Positions 18,066-27,122 of a stretch of 64,000 nt of DNA are shown here, one piece after another. A model generated the notes under the pieces. It was given only the letters and a program-made list of their open reading frames with translations, was not told the origin of the DNA and made no database searches. Position 1 is the first letter of the stretch, and each line of letters begins with the position of its first letter. Both the position numbers and the translations under genes were made by a program. The stretch is from JAEUMG01 sp963805405. GTDB taxonomy: Bacteria; Pseudomonadota; Alphaproteobacteria; Rhizobiales; Aestuariivirgaceae. Location of the stretch: the NCBI GenBank assembly GCA_963805405.1, contig CAWDUC010000020.1:992001-1056000 (forward strand), read 5' to 3'.

Positions 18066-19088
18066 TCAGTAATGGGTCTCGAACTTCTTGGCGAGTTCGT
18101 CGATGTTTTCAGGCGGCCAGTTCGGCACTTCCATGCCAAGATGCAGACCCATCTGGGCCAGCACTTCCTTGATCTCGTTCAGCGACTTGCGGCCGAAGTT
18201 CGGGGTACGCAGCATCTCGGCTTCCGTCTTCTGGATAAGGTCGCCGATATAGACGATGTTGTCGTTCTTCAGGCAGTTGGCCGAGCGAACCGAGAGTTCC
18301 AACTCGTCGACCTTCTTGAGAAGCGCAGCGTTGAACTCGAGTTCGGGACGCTCCTCTTCGGCGGTTGCCTTCGAGGGTTCGTCGAAATTGATGAAGACCG
18401 AAAGCTGATCCTGAAGAATACGCGCGGCATAGGCGACGGAATCTTCAGGTGTCATCGAACCGTCAGTCTCGACTGTCAGAATGAGTTTGTCATAGTCGAG
18501 GATCTGGCCCTCGCGGGTGTTTTCGATCTTATAGGAGACGCGCTTTACCGGGCTGTAGATCGAGTCGACCGGGATCAAACCGATGGGCGCATCTTCCGGG
18601 CGATTGCGCTCGGCGGGGGCATAACCCTTTCCGGTATTGACCGTGAACTCGATGCGAATTTCCGCGGCTTCATCGAGCGTGCAGATTACATGCATCGGGT
18701 TGAGGATCTGAATATCACCGGTCTGCTGGATGTCGCCGGCAGTTACGACGCCAGGGCCTTCCTTGCGGAGCACCAGGCGCTTCGGCCCCTCGCCGTGCAT
18801 GGCGATCGCGACTTCCTTGACGTTCAGGATGATGTCGGTGACATCCTCGCGAACGCCGGCGATCGAGGAGAATTCATGCAGCACGCCATCGATCTGGATC
18901 GAGGTAACGGCGGCGCCCTGCAGCGACGACAAAAGGATGCGACGCAGCGCATTGCCGAGAGTCGTGCCAAATCCCCTCTCCAGCGGTTCTGCGACCATCG
19001 TCGCGACGCGCTTGCGATCCTTGCCAGCCTGTACTTCCAGCTTGGAGGGTCGGATCAGTTCCTGCCAATTCTTCTGATTGACGTGCAT
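18066..19088 (-). CDS. rpoA: DNA-directed RNA polymerase alpha subunit
   Basis: 340 residues from ATG 19088. The N-terminal assembly domain (NWQELIRPSKLEVQAG; EPLERGFGTTLGNALRRILLSSL) dimerises and recruits beta and beta'. The C-terminal domain (LELSVRSANCLKNDNI to TPNFGRKSLNEIKEVL) contains the DNA UP-element and activator contact surface. It lies between rpsK and rplQ in the alpha operon; rpsD, present in the enterobacterial operon, is absent as in other Alphaproteobacteria. Confidence 0.97.
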   Translation of the reverse strand: MHVNQKNWQELIRPSKLEVQAGKDRKRVATMVAEPLERGFGTTLGNALRRILLSSLQGAAVTSIQIDGVLHEFSSIAGVREDVTDIILNVKEVAIAMHGEGPKRLVLRKEGPGVVTAGDIQQTGDIQILNPMHVICTLDEAAEIRIEFTVNTGKGYAPAERNRPEDAPIGLIPVDSIYSPVKRVSYKIENTREGQILDYDKLILTVETDGSMTPEDSVAYAARILQDQLSVFINFDEPSKATAEEERPELEFNAALLKKVDELELSVRSANCLKNDNIVYIGDLIQKTEAEMLRTPNFGRKSLNEIKEVLAQMGLHLGMEVPNWPPENIDELAKKFETHY

Positions 19089-19172
19089 GTTTTCGTCCCG
19101 TGGATGCTCCGGCGCGATACACTGCCGGACGCCGTCTATGTTCAACTTTCCGGCGGCCAGTGCCGCCGCTTC

Positions 19173-19562
19173 TCAGACCCGGCGGCGCTTGGGCGGCCGG
19201 CAGCCATTGTGCGGAATGGGGGTCACGTCGCGGATCGACGTCACCTGCAGACCGCAGGATTGCAGCGCACGAAGCGCCAATTCACGACCGGAACCCGGAC
19301 CAGAAACTTCAACTTCGACCGTCTTCATGCCGTGTTCCATGGCAGCCTTGCCGACTTGCTCGGCGGCAACCTGCGCGGCGTAGGGCGTCGACTTGCGCGA
19401 ACCCTTGAAGCCAAGCTTGCCGGCCGAAGCCCAGGCAATGGTATTGCCCTGGACATCGGTTATCGTGATCATCGTATTGTTGAACGATGCGTTCACGTGA
19501 ACGACGCCGGAGCTGATATTCTTGCGCTCTTTACGGCGCGGACGTGCAGGTTCTTTGGCCAT
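19173..19562 (-). CDS. rpsK: 30S ribosomal protein S11
   Basis: 129 residues of the 30S platform protein. The signature segments NTMITITDVQGNTIAWASAGKLGFKGSRKSTPYAAQ and VTPIPHNGCRPPKRRRV (the conserved basic tail) are complete. It lies 24 bases after rpsM. Confidence 0.97.
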   Translation of the reverse strand: MAKEPARPRRKERKNISSGVVHVNASFNNTMITITDVQGNTIAWASAGKLGFKGSRKSTPYAAQVAAEQVGKAAMEHGMKTVEVEVSGPGSGRELALRALQSCGLQVTSIRDVTPIPHNGCRPPKRRRV

Positions 19563-19586
19563 GTGTCTGGTACTGTCCGATTGGAG

Positions 19587-19956
19587 TTACTTCTTCTTGC
19601 CGGCGATTGCCTTGGCAGGACCCTTGCGGGTGCGGGCATTGGTGTGGGTGCGCTGGCCGCGGACCGGCAGGCCCTTGCGGTGACGCATGCCGCGATAGCA
19701 GCCCAGGTCCTGGAGCCGCTTGATGTTCATCGACACTTCACGGCGCAGGTCGCCCTCGACAACATAGTCGCGGTCAATGACCTCACGGATCTGCAAGTAC
19801 CTCGGCGTCGCTCAATTCATTGACCCGCTTGGCGTGCGGGATCTTAACCTTGTCGCAGATTTCCACCGCATTCACGGGGCCGATCCCATGGATGTAGCGC
19901 AGCGCAATGACCACGCGCTTGTTCGTCGGAATGTTTACGCCTGCAATACGGGCCAA
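19587..19956 (-). CDS. rpsM: 30S ribosomal protein S13, TTG start, one frameshift
   Basis: About 122 residues when corrected. Translation appears to begin at a TTG at 19956 preceded by GGGAG, giving (M)ARIAGVNIPTNKRVV and then IHGIGPVNAVEICDKVKIPHAKRVNELSDAEVL. One extra base near 19795 breaks the frame, and QIREVIDRDYVVEGDLRREV resumes in the next frame to the basic C-terminus GPAKAIAGKKK. S13 is an essential head protein contacting P-site tRNA, so the break is best read as a sequencing error. It is first in the alpha operon, downstream of the promoter at 20105-20133. Confidence 0.9.
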
Positions 19957-20053
19957 TTCAATTCTCCCAAGTAATTCATGGAGTTACCTCCACGTCCTTA
20001 AGTCGTTCACCACCGTCCGATAAGGCCGCCACAATGGCACAAGGCTGCGCTTT

Positions 20054-20070
20054 GCGAGGGATTCCCTCGC
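20054..20070 (-). promoter_or_regulatory. Leader hairpin upstream of rpsM
   Basis: A 7-bp stem GCGAGGG / CCCTCGC with a 3-base loop lies in the ~150-base leader between the alpha-operon promoter and rpsM. Its position suits a translational control site for the operon, but no regulator can be named from the sequence. Confidence 0.35.
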
Positions 20071-20104
20071 CAAGCCAGCCGAGATGACAGTCAGGATGCG
20101 GGTG

Positions 20105-20133
20105 TATCTAGGCAGGAATCGGTCGTACGTCAA
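20105..20133 (-). promoter_or_regulatory. Sigma70-type promoter of the alpha operon
   Basis: On the minus strand, TTGACG (20133-20128) and TAGATA (20110-20105) are separated by exactly 17 bases. The element lies between the end of adk and rpsM and would drive rpsM-rpsK-rpoA-rplQ independently of the spc operon. Confidence 0.7.
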
Positions 20134-20158
20134 CCAGATTCCGTAACTCGCATGACCG

Positions 20159-20810
20159 TCATGCCTGGTCGAGCACCTCCTCGATCTGACGGCGGACATC
20201 CGGGATGTCCGCCATTCCGTCGATCGTCCGTCAAATTGCCCTTCTTGCCGTAATAGTCGATCAAGGGGGCCGTCTGCTTATTGTAAACATCGAGACGGCC
20301 GCGGACGGTCGCCTCGTTGTCGTCGGGCCTACGAATGAACTCGTGCGACCCGCAGACATCGCAGGTGCCTTCCTTCTTCGGACGCTCAAAACGGTCGTGA
20401 TAGCCTTTGCCGCATTTGGCACAGGAATAGCGACCGGTAATTCGTTCGATCAGCGCCTCGTCATCGACCTTCATCTCGATGACAGCATCGATCTCGAGGT
20501 TCTTGGACTTGAGCATCTGGTCCAGCGCTTCCGCCTGCGCGGTGTTGCGCGGGAAGCCGTCCAAAATAAAGCCCTTTTCTACATCCGCCTGATCAAGCCG
20601 ATCGGCAATGATCGAAACGACGATAGCGTCGGAGACAAGTTCGCCGCGATCCATGATCGCCTTTGCCTTGCGGCCAACCTCGCTACCCGCAGCGACCGCT
20701 GCGCGCAGCATATCGCCCGTCGAGAGCTGCTTAAATCCACGCTGCTCCTCGAGGCTTTTTGCCTGCGTACCTTTGCCGGCGCCCGGAGGCCCGAGCAAGA
20801 TCAGGTTCAT
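20159..20810 (-). CDS. adk: Adenylate kinase, one frameshift
   Basis: About 217 residues when corrected. It catalyses ATP + AMP = 2 ADP in the cytosol. The P-loop is GPPGAGKGTQ, the AMP-binding part is STGDMLRAAV, and the LID domain carries four cysteines (CAKCGKGYH and CDVCGSHEF), so it is a zinc-type LID. One extra base near 20228 shifts the frame; correction gives GKKGNLTTIDGMADIPDVRR to a TGA at 20159. Its ATG overlaps the secY stop (ATGA), so it is coupled to secY as in related genomes. Confidence 0.92.
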
Positions 20811-22139
20811 CGCCGGCTGCCTCGGAGCTTGGCGCGCTTGACGAGCCCTTCATATTGCTGGGCCATGAGGTGGCCTTGCATTTGAGCAACCGTGTCCATC
20901 GTGACGCTGACCACGATCAGCAGCGATGTGCCGCCGAAGTAGAAGGGCACGCCCGTGTAGCCGACAAGGAACTCCGGCAAGAGACAGACTAGAGTCAGAT
21001 AGAGCGCGCCAATTCCCGTGATACGGGTCAGCACATAATCGATGTATTCGGCGGTCCGCTCGCCGGGCCGAATTCCTGGGACGAAGCCACCATACTTCTT
21101 CAGATTGTCGGCCGTTTCCTTCGGGTTGAACATGATCGAGGTATAGAAGAACGCGAAGAAAATGATCAGCGCCGCGTAGAGCACGAGGAATAGCGGCTGG
21201 CCGTGACCGAGCATGGCGGTCAGCGCGTTCAGCCAATCGGGCCCTTGTCCGCGCGTGAAATTGGCCACCGTGATGGGCAGCAACAGAAGCGACGAGGCAA
21301 AGATAGGCGGAATGACGCCCGAAGTATTGAGCTTCAGCGGCATATGCGAGCTGTCGCCTTGGAACATCTTATTGCCGACCTGGCGCTTGGGATACTGGAT
21401 CAGCAAGCGCCGCTGGGCACGCTCCATGAAGACGATGAAGGCGATGACGATCAGCGCCATCACGATGACGCCGAGGATCACGAAAGTCGAAAGCTGACCT
21501 GTGCGGCCTAACTCGAGCATTGCCGCGACGCCGTGCGGCAAGCCCGCGACGATGCCGGAGAAGATGATCAGCGAAATGCCATTGCCGATACCGCGGGCGG
21601 TGATCTGCTCGCCGAGCCACATCAGGAAGACCGTACCACCGGTGAGGGTGATCACGGTGCTTGCCCTGAAGAACAGGCCAGGATCCGCCACCAATCCCGC
21701 TTGGCCTTCGAGGCCGATCGCAATGCCATAGGATTGCAGTGCGGCAAGAAGCACCGTGCCGTAGCGGGTGTATTGATTTATTTTCTTACGACCCTGCTCG
21801 CCTTCCTTCTTCAACTGCTCGAGGTGCGGCGAGACCGCCGAGAGAAGCTGAATGATGATCGAGGCGGAAATATAGGGCATGATGTTGAGCGCAAAGATCG
21901 CCATGCGGCCAAGCGCGCCGCCAGCCGAGACCATTGACCCAACCCAGAATTCCCGAGGAATTCTGCGCAGCGAACCGAGCAAGTTCGGCGGCATCGATGC
22001 CGGGCATCGGGATATAGGTGCCAAGCCTGTAGACAATGAGCGCACCCAGCGTGAACCAGATGCGCTTCTTCAGGTCCTCAGCCTTGCCAAGCGCCGAGAA
22101 ATTGAAACTTGCCGCAAGTTGCTCTGCTGCCGATGCCAT
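20807..22139 (-). CDS. secY: Preprotein translocase subunit SecY, one frameshift
   Basis: About 443 residues, ten transmembrane helices, forming the protein-conducting channel with SecE and SecG. The N-terminal part (DLKKRIWFTLGALIVYRLGTYIPMPGID) runs to ILGWV, where one extra base near 21938 shifts the frame; reading resumes at MVSAGGALGRMAIFALNIMPYISASI. Conserved cytoplasmic loops (QQYEGLVKRAKLRGSRR at the C-terminus and the IQYPKRQVG loop) are intact. It follows rplO in the spc operon. Confidence 0.93.
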
Positions 22140-22200
22140 CCGATTTCCTCGCGCTGCCCCAACCCTGCCTATGTGGGTTGGCAGTCCCTCACCGGCAAGC

Positions 22201-22686
22201 TTACGATGCTGCCGGCGCGGGCTCAGCCGGCTTGAGCAACTTCACTGAACCGCCAGCCTTTTCGACGGCCGCGATGGCGCCCTTTGAGGCGTGATGCACC
22301 TCAAAGGCAACCTTCGAGGTAAGCTCGCCCTTGCCAAGCAGCCGAACGCCCGCCAGCGGCTTTGCAATCACGCCGGCAACCACCAGGGATTCGAGCGTCA
22401 CAGGCGCCTTGGCGTCCAGTTTATTCGCCGCAATCGCACGCTCGACCACACCTAGATTGACCTCGTTGTAATGAACCGCATTCGGCTTGTTAAAACCGCG
22501 CTTTGGCAGGCGCCGATAGATCGGCATCTGACCGCCTTCAAAGCCCGCCTTCGCACCGCCCTTGCGCGCCGTCTGGCCCTTGCCGCCGCGACCGGCGGTC
22601 TTCCCGAGCCCCGAACCGATGCCACGGCCAACGCGCTTGCGCTTCTGTCGCGCGCCCGGGTTATCGGCGATTTTGTTGAGTTCCAT
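22201..22686 (-). CDS. rplO: 50S ribosomal protein L15
   Basis: 161 residues. The Gly-rich RNA-binding N-terminus (KRVGRGIGSGLGKTAGRGGKGQTARKGG) and the FEGGQMPIYRRLPKRGF motif define L15. The C-terminus ends in an Ala/Pro-rich tail typical of the lineage. It lies 11 bases after rpmD. Confidence 0.97.
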   Translation of the reverse strand: MELNKIADNPGARQKRKRVGRGIGSGLGKTAGRGGKGQTARKGGAKAGFEGGQMPIYRRLPKRGFNKPNAVHYNEVNLGVVERAIAANKLDAKAPVTLESLVVAGVIAKPLAGVRLLGKGELTSKVAFEVHHASKGAIAAVEKAGGSVKLLKPAEPAPAAS

Positions 22687-22697
22687 ATCCGTATTTC

Positions 22698-22898
22698 CTA
22701 TTCGACCACGCGCACCAGATGCGCAACCTTGGCAATCATTCCGCGAACCGCGGGCGTATCAGCCAGCGTCGAGCGCTTGTGCATTTTGTTCAAACCGAGG
22801 CCGATCAACGTCGCGCGCTGCGCCGCCGGGCGGCGCTGCGGGCTATGGACCTGCTCAAGTACGATCGTCTTGGACTCTGATTTCTTTGTCTTTGCCAT
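22698..22898 (-). CDS. rpmD: 50S ribosomal protein L30
   Basis: 66 residues from ATG 22898, which has AAGGA at the right distance; the ATG at 22907 is too close to it. The core reads LEQVHSPQRRPAAQRATLIGLGLNKMHKRSTL and ends MIAKVAHLVRVVE, standard for bacterial L30. Confidence 0.95.
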   Translation of the reverse strand: MAKTKKSESKTIVLEQVHSPQRRPAAQRATLIGLGLNKMHKRSTLADTPAVRGMIAKVAHLVRVVE

Positions 22899-22909
22899 GG
22901 CGACCATCC

Positions 22910-23476
22910 TTATTCAGTAACCGCGACGTCCATGTCGCGACGACGAGACAGGATATCGCTGACCTTCTTGCCACGGCGGGCCGCAACCGAGCGTGGGCTT
23001 GCCTGCTTCTTCAATGCATCAAACGTAGCGCGGACCATGTTGTAGGGGTTCGATGAACCTTTCGACTTGGCGACGACATCCTGCATGCCAAGCGATTCAA
23101 ACACCGCACGCATAGGGCCGCCGGCGATAATGCCAGTTCCCGGAGGCGCCGAGCGCAGAACAACGCGACCGGCACCCCAGCGCCCGTCGACATCATGATG
23201 AAGCGTGCGACCTTCGCGCAGCGGCACGCGCACCAAGCTGCGCTTCGCACCCTCGGTCGCCTTGCGGATCGCCTCGGGCACCTCGCGGGCCTTGCCATGA
23301 CCGAAGCCGACGCGGCCCTTCTGATCGCCGACAACGACCAACGCGGCAAAACCAAACCGCTTGCCGCCCTTCACAACCTTCGCGACGCGATTGATGTGAA
23401 CGAGCTTGTCGAGAAACTCGTTGTCCCGGTCATCGCGGTGATCCTTGCGGTCCCGCTCGCCACGTTCATTAGCCAT
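22910..23476 (-). CDS. rpsE: 30S ribosomal protein S5
   Basis: 188 residues. The double-stranded-RNA-binding domain (FLDKLVHINRVAKVVKGGKRFGFAALVVVGD) and the Gly-rich loop GFGHGKAREVPEAIRKATE are clear. S5 contributes to decoding accuracy. It lies 11 bases upstream of rpmD. Confidence 0.97.
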   Translation of the reverse strand: MANERGERDRKDHRDDRDNEFLDKLVHINRVAKVVKGGKRFGFAALVVVGDQKGRVGFGHGKAREVPEAIRKATEGAKRSLVRVPLREGRTLHHDVDGRWGAGRVVLRSAPPGTGIIAGGPMRAVFESLGMQDVVAKSKGSSNPYNMVRATFDALKKQASPRSVAARRGKKVSDILSRRRDMDVAVTE

Positions 23477-23496
23477 CGTTTTATCTGCCTGTCATA

Positions 23497-23859
23497 TCAG
23501 AAGTTGAGGCCGCCCTCGCGCGCACCATCGGCGAGCGCCTTGATCCGACCGTGATAGATGTAACCGCCGCGATCAAAGACTACGTCCTTGACACCCGCCT
23601 TAACGGCGCGTTCGGCAACGAGCTTGCCGATCTGGGCCGCCGCCTCCTTGTCTGTGCCCTTCTTGCCCAACGCCTTGAAATCCTTTTCAAGGGTGGAGGC
23701 AGAAGCGAGCGTAACACCCTTGGCATCGTCGATGACCTGGGCATAGATGTTCTTGTCCGACCGGTGGACGGACAGACGTGGACGCAATTTGCCGGCAGCG
23801 CGAAGAGCCTTGCGGACCCGGACGCGGCGCAAATCGATTGCTGTGGGTTTCTTTGCCAT
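23497..23859 (-). CDS. rplR: 50S ribosomal protein L18
   Basis: 120 residues from ATG 23859 (MAKKPTAIDLRRVRVRKALR). The 5S-rRNA-binding core RPRLSVHRSDKNIYAQVIDD and the C-terminal DVVFDRGGYIYHGRIKALADGAREGGLNF are the family hallmarks. Confidence 0.97.
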   Translation of the reverse strand: MAKKPTAIDLRRVRVRKALRAAGKLRPRLSVHRSDKNIYAQVIDDAKGVTLASASTLEKDFKALGKKGTDKEAAAQIGKLVAERAVKAGVKDVVFDRGGYIYHGRIKALADGAREGGLNF

Positions 23860-23871
23860 TGCTGTCACCAA

Positions 23872-24405
23872 CTACTTCTTCTTGCCTTCCTTGCGGAAGA
23901 TACGTTCGCCAGCATATTTCACGCCCTTGCCCTTGTAAGGTTCGGGACCGCGGAAATCACGAATCTCGGCCGCAACCTGGCCGACCCGCTGCTTATCTAT
24001 ACCGGTAATTACGATCTCGGTCGGCTTCGGCGTCTTTACCTCGATGCCTTCCGGCACCGGATAGGACACGTCGTGGCTGTAGCCGAGATTAAGTTGCAGG
24101 GCCCGGCCTTGAGCAGCGGCGCGATAGCCGACACCGTTGATCTCAAGCGATCTACTATAGCCCTCGGTCACGCCCTTGATCATGTTGGCTATCATGGTGC
24201 GCGACATGCCCCAGCAGGACCGCGCCAGCTTAGTCTGGTCGCGCGGGTCAACCTTGACTTCGCCGTTCTCAAGCTTGGCGAGCACATGCTCGACAAGAAC
24301 CATGTTGAGTTCGCCCTTCGGGCCCTTCACCGACACATTCTGACCGGCAACGTTGACCGTCACGCCAGTCGGCACCGGAACCGCTCTCTTGCCAATACGC
24401 GACAT
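23872..24405 (-). CDS. rplF: 50S ribosomal protein L6
   Basis: 177 residues from ATG 24405 (MSRIGKRAVPVPTGV). It has two homologous RNA-binding domains and the C-terminal signature GPEPYKGKGVKYAGE. It sits near the GTPase-associated centre of the 50S subunit. The open frame continues upstream but homology starts here. Confidence 0.97.
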   Translation of the reverse strand: MSRIGKRAVPVPTGVTVNVAGQNVSVKGPKGELNMVLVEHVLAKLENGEVKVDPRDQTKLARSCWGMSRTMIANMIKGVTEGYSRSLEINGVGYRAAAQGRALQLNLGYSHDVSYPVPEGIEVKTPKPTEIVITGIDKQRVGQVAAEIRDFRGPEPYKGKGVKYAGERIFRKEGKKK

Positions 24406-24415
24406 CGTCTCTTCC

Positions 24416-24814
24416 TCAGAATACCGTGCAGAGAACCTCGCCACCCACATTCTGGGCGCGAGCTTCGGCATCGGACATAACGCCCTTCGGCGTCGAAAGT
24501 ATGGAAATGCCGAGGCCGTTAAAGACCGTCGGCAGGGTTCCGACCGAGGCATAAACACGCCGGCCCGGCTTCGAGACCCGATGGATCTCGTGAATGACCG
24601 GCTCGCCATCGAAATATTTCAACTCGATTTCGATCTCAGCCTTCCCACCTGACTGCTGGACGGTAGCGTAACCGCGGATGAAGCCTTCTTGCTGAAGCAC
24701 CTCGAGAACGCGCTCGCGCAGCCGCGATGCGGGCGTCGCCACCTTCTGCTTGCCACGCTCCTGCGCATTGCGGATGCGGGCGAGCATATCTCCGATTGGA
24801 TCAATGACACTCAT
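24416..24814 (-). CDS. rpsH: 30S ribosomal protein S8
   Basis: 132 residues. Begins MSVIDPIGDMLARIRNAQERGK, and the C-terminal motif GLGISILSTPKGVMSDAEAR followed by GGEVLCTVF is conserved. S8 binds helix 21 of 16S rRNA and is the regulator of spc operons in model bacteria. Confidence 0.97.
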   Translation of the reverse strand: MSVIDPIGDMLARIRNAQERGKQKVATPASRLRERVLEVLQQEGFIRGYATVQQSGGKAEIEIELKYFDGEPVIHEIHRVSKPGRRVYASVGTLPTVFNGLGISILSTPKGVMSDAEARAQNVGGEVLCTVF

Positions 24815-24841
24815 TTCGTCAGTCTCCTTCGTGCCCTGCCC

Positions 24842-25148
24842 TTACCAGCTCGACTTGACCATGCCGGGGATCAGCCCCTGGTTGGCCAATTCGCGCAAGG
24901 CAAGACGCGACATTCTCAGCTTCCGATAAAAGGCCCGCGGGCGACCGGTGAGCTCGCAGCGGTTGCGAATGCGGTTCGGCGCGGAATTGCGCGGCAATTG
25001 CGCGAGCTTAAGCTGCGCCGCGAAGCGCTCTTCCATCGGCAGGTCGTGATTCTCTGGTGACGGCCTTAAGGCGGGCGCGTTTGCCCGCATACTTCTTGGC
25101 CAGCTTCCGACGCCGGTTGTTTTTTTCGACAGAGCTCGTCTTTGCCAT
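24842..25148 (-). CDS. rpsN: 30S ribosomal protein S14 (long, zinc-free form), one frameshift
   Basis: About 101 residues when corrected. The N-terminus (MAKTSSVEKNNRRRKLAKKY) is read from ATG 25148 through KAVTR. One extra base at about 25052 shifts the frame, and NHDLPMEERFAAQLKLAQLP continues to SRLALRELANQGLIPGMVKSSW. There are no CXXC pairs, so this is the zinc-independent long S14. It is essential, hence the shift is read as an error. Confidence 0.92.
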
Positions 25149-25181
25149 AAGAGCTACCTCAGTTGAAACGCTTGGTCTGCA

Positions 25182-25910
25182 TCAGGCCGCCTGCTTGCGG
25201 ATCTGCTTGCGGAATGGGAAATTGAAAGCCTCGATCAGCGCGCGCGCCTCTTCATCGGTCTTGGCGGTCGTGCAAATGATGACGTCCATGCCCCAGACAC
25301 GATCGATCTTGTCGTAATCGATCTCCGGGAAAATGATGTGCTCCTTGATGCCCATGGCATAGTTGCCATGGCCGTCGAAGCTGCGTTCCGGCAGCCCGCG
25401 GAAGTCGCGGACGCGCGGAAGCGCGATGGTGATGAGCCTATCGAAGAACTCATACATCCGCGTCTTGCGCATCGTAACCTTGGCGCCGATCGCGAGGTTC
25501 TCACGGATCTTGAAGGTAGCGATGGCCTTGCGGGCCTTGGTAATGACGACCTTCTGGCCGGAGATCTTCTCGAGTTCCGCAACCGCTACCTGGACGAGCT
25601 TCGAATCAGCCGTAGCCTCGCCGATGCCCATATTCAGCACAATCTTCTCGAGGCGCGGAATCTGCATCGGATTGGTATAGCCGAACTGCTCGACAAGCTT
25701 CGGGCGAACCACGTCGTTATAATGCTGCTTGAGCCGCGGCACATAGCCGGCTGGCAGCGTGTCAACGACTTCAGTCTTCGCTTCAGACTTCTTCTCGGCG
25801 GGCTTCTTGTCAGCGGCCTTCTTCTCGGCCGGCTTCTTGGCCTCAGGCTTGTCGCCTTCGGACTTCTTGTCCTTCTTGGCTGGAGCCTTGGTTTCTTTCT
25901 TATCAGCCAT
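25182..25910 (-). CDS. rplE: 50S ribosomal protein L5 with lysine-rich N-terminal extension
   Basis: 242 residues, clearly longer than the usual ~180. From ATG 25910 the first ~60 residues are almost only Lys, Ala, Glu and Pro with AEKKAADKKPAEKK-type repeats; the L5 core then starts at LPAGYVPRLKQHYNDVV. The core is canonical (NPMQIPRLEKIVLNMGIGEA; PRVRDFRGL; FDGHGNYAMGIKEHIIFPEI). L5 binds 5S rRNA and the P-site tRNA elbow. The start overlaps the rplX stop by 8 bases, which supports the long form. The extension's role is unknown. Confidence 0.95.
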   Translation of the reverse strand: MADKKETKAPAKKDKKSEGDKPEAKKPAEKKAADKKPAEKKSEAKTEVVDTLPAGYVPRLKQHYNDVVRPKLVEQFGYTNPMQIPRLEKIVLNMGIGEATADSKLVQVAVAELEKISGQKVVITKARKAIATFKIRENLAIGAKVTMRKTRMYEFFDRLITIALPRVRDFRGLPERSFDGHGNYAMGIKEHIIFPEIDYDKIDRVWGMDVIICTTAKTDEEARALIEAFNFPFRKQIRKQAA

Positions 25911-26226
25911 CGATGACCTCCCCGGAACGCTTGGCGAACCGGACCTTCTTGCCGTCCTGAAGGAGCTTGTAACCGACACGCGTCGGCTTACCGTCCTTGG
26001 GATCGCGCAGTGAAATGTTGGAAAGGTGAATCGGCATCTCCTTGGAGATGATGCCGCCCTCCTGCGAGGGAGTTTGGCGCTGGTGCCGGCGCGCCATGTT
26101 GACGCCCTGGACGACTGCGCGCTCTTCCTTCGGCATTACGCGGATTACTTCACCGCTCTTGCCTTTGTCTTTGCCGGCGAGGACGATCACGCGGTCGCCC
26201 TTGCGGATTTTAAGCTTCGCCGCCAT
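25903..26226 (-). CDS. rplX: 50S ribosomal protein L24
   Basis: 107 residues from ATG 26226. The KOW motif KIRKGDRVIVLAGKDKGKSGEV and the VNMARRHQRQ segment identify L24. The start overlaps the rplN stop by one base (TGATG), and the end overlaps rplE. Confidence 0.96.
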   Translation of the reverse strand: MAAKLKIRKGDRVIVLAGKDKGKSGEVIRVMPKEERAVVQGVNMARRHQRQTPSQEGGIISKEMPIHLSNISLRDPKDGKPTRVGYKLLQDGKKVRFAKRSGEVIDG

Positions 26227-26594
26227 CACAACACCTCCGGCGCAAGCGAAATAATCTTCATGTGGTTCTTGGCGCGCAACTCACGCGGAACGGGTCCGAA
26301 GATACGGGTGCCGACCGGTTCGCCCTGTGCATTGATGAGCACCGCGGCATTGCGGTCGAAGCGTATCGTCGAACCATCGGCGCGACGGATGTCCTTGGCG
26401 GTACGGACAACGATCGCCTTCATGACGTTGCCCTTCTTGACACGGCCGCGCGGGATAGCATCCTTGACGGACACGACGATAATGTCCCCGACGCCGGCAT
26501 ATCTCCGCTTCGAACCGCCCAGCACCTTGATGCACTGCACGCGGCGCGCGCCGGAATTGTCGGCCACATCTAGGTTCGTTTCCTGCTGGATCAT
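26226..26594 (-). CDS. rplN: 50S ribosomal protein L14
   Basis: 122 residues, fully conserved: MIQQETNLDVADNSGARRVQCIKVLGG at the N-terminus and ELRAKNHMKIISLAPEVL at the C-terminus. It is first in the spc-type set, 54 bases after rpsQ. Confidence 0.97.
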   Translation of the reverse strand: MIQQETNLDVADNSGARRVQCIKVLGGSKRRYAGVGDIIVVSVKDAIPRGRVKKGNVMKAIVVRTAKDIRRADGSTIRFDRNAAVLINAQGEPVGTRIFGPVPRELRAKNHMKIISLAPEVL

Positions 26595-26648
26595 ATCAGT
26601 ACCTGTTCCACTATCCCGGCTCTAGCCGGGTTTCCTTCGTAAATCTGC

Positions 26649-26897
26649 TCAGCCTTGGCCCGGGGCGACCTTCTCGACCAATGTCCAGCGCTTAAGCTTG
26701 GAAATCGGACGGGTCTCCTGGATCCGGACCACATCACCCACCTTCGCGGCTTTCGCCTCGTCATGGGCATGATACTTCTTCGACAGGCGCACGGTCTTCT
26801 TCAGAACCGGATGCGTCAGGCGGCGCTCGACCTTGACCACGATGGTCTTGTCGTTCTTGTCGCTGACGACCACGCCTTGCAGAACGCGCTTTGGCAT
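26649..26897 (-). CDS. rpsQ: 30S ribosomal protein S17
   Basis: 82 residues from ATG 26897 (MPKRVLQGVVVSDKNDKTIVVKVERR). The OB-fold continues through HPVLKKTVRLSKKYHAHDE and GDVVRIQETRPISKLKRW. It lies 10 bases after rpmC. Confidence 0.97.
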   Translation of the reverse strand: MPKRVLQGVVVSDKNDKTIVVKVERRLTHPVLKKTVRLSKKYHAHDEAKAAKVGDVVRIQETRPISKLKRWTLVEKVAPGQG

Positions 26898-26907
26898 AAT
26901 GTCTCTC

Positions 26908-27108
26908 CTACTTCGCGGTCTTCTTGGCGTTGGCGCGCTGCACCGTCTTAATGCGCGCAACGTCTCGGCGAACCTGGCGGATGCGCGAGGTTTTCTCGAG
27001 CTGGCCGGTCGCCTTCTGGAAACGCAAGTTGAGCTGTTCCTTCTTGAGGTTCAGGATCTCGTCCTTGAGCTGATCGGTGGTCATGACCTTGACGTCGGAA
27101 ATCTTCAT
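26908..27108 (-). CDS. rpmC: 50S ribosomal protein L29
   Basis: 66 residues from ATG 27108, which has GGAGGG 7 bases upstream. Two-helix protein with the signature LKKEQLNLRFQKATGQLEKTSRIRQVRRDVARIKT. It lies near the exit tunnel and helps dock SRP and trigger factor. Confidence 0.96.
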   Translation of the reverse strand: MKISDVKVMTTDQLKDEILNLKKEQLNLRFQKATGQLEKTSRIRQVRRDVARIKTVQRANAKKTAK

Positions 27109-27122
27109 CTCAATCCCTCCGA

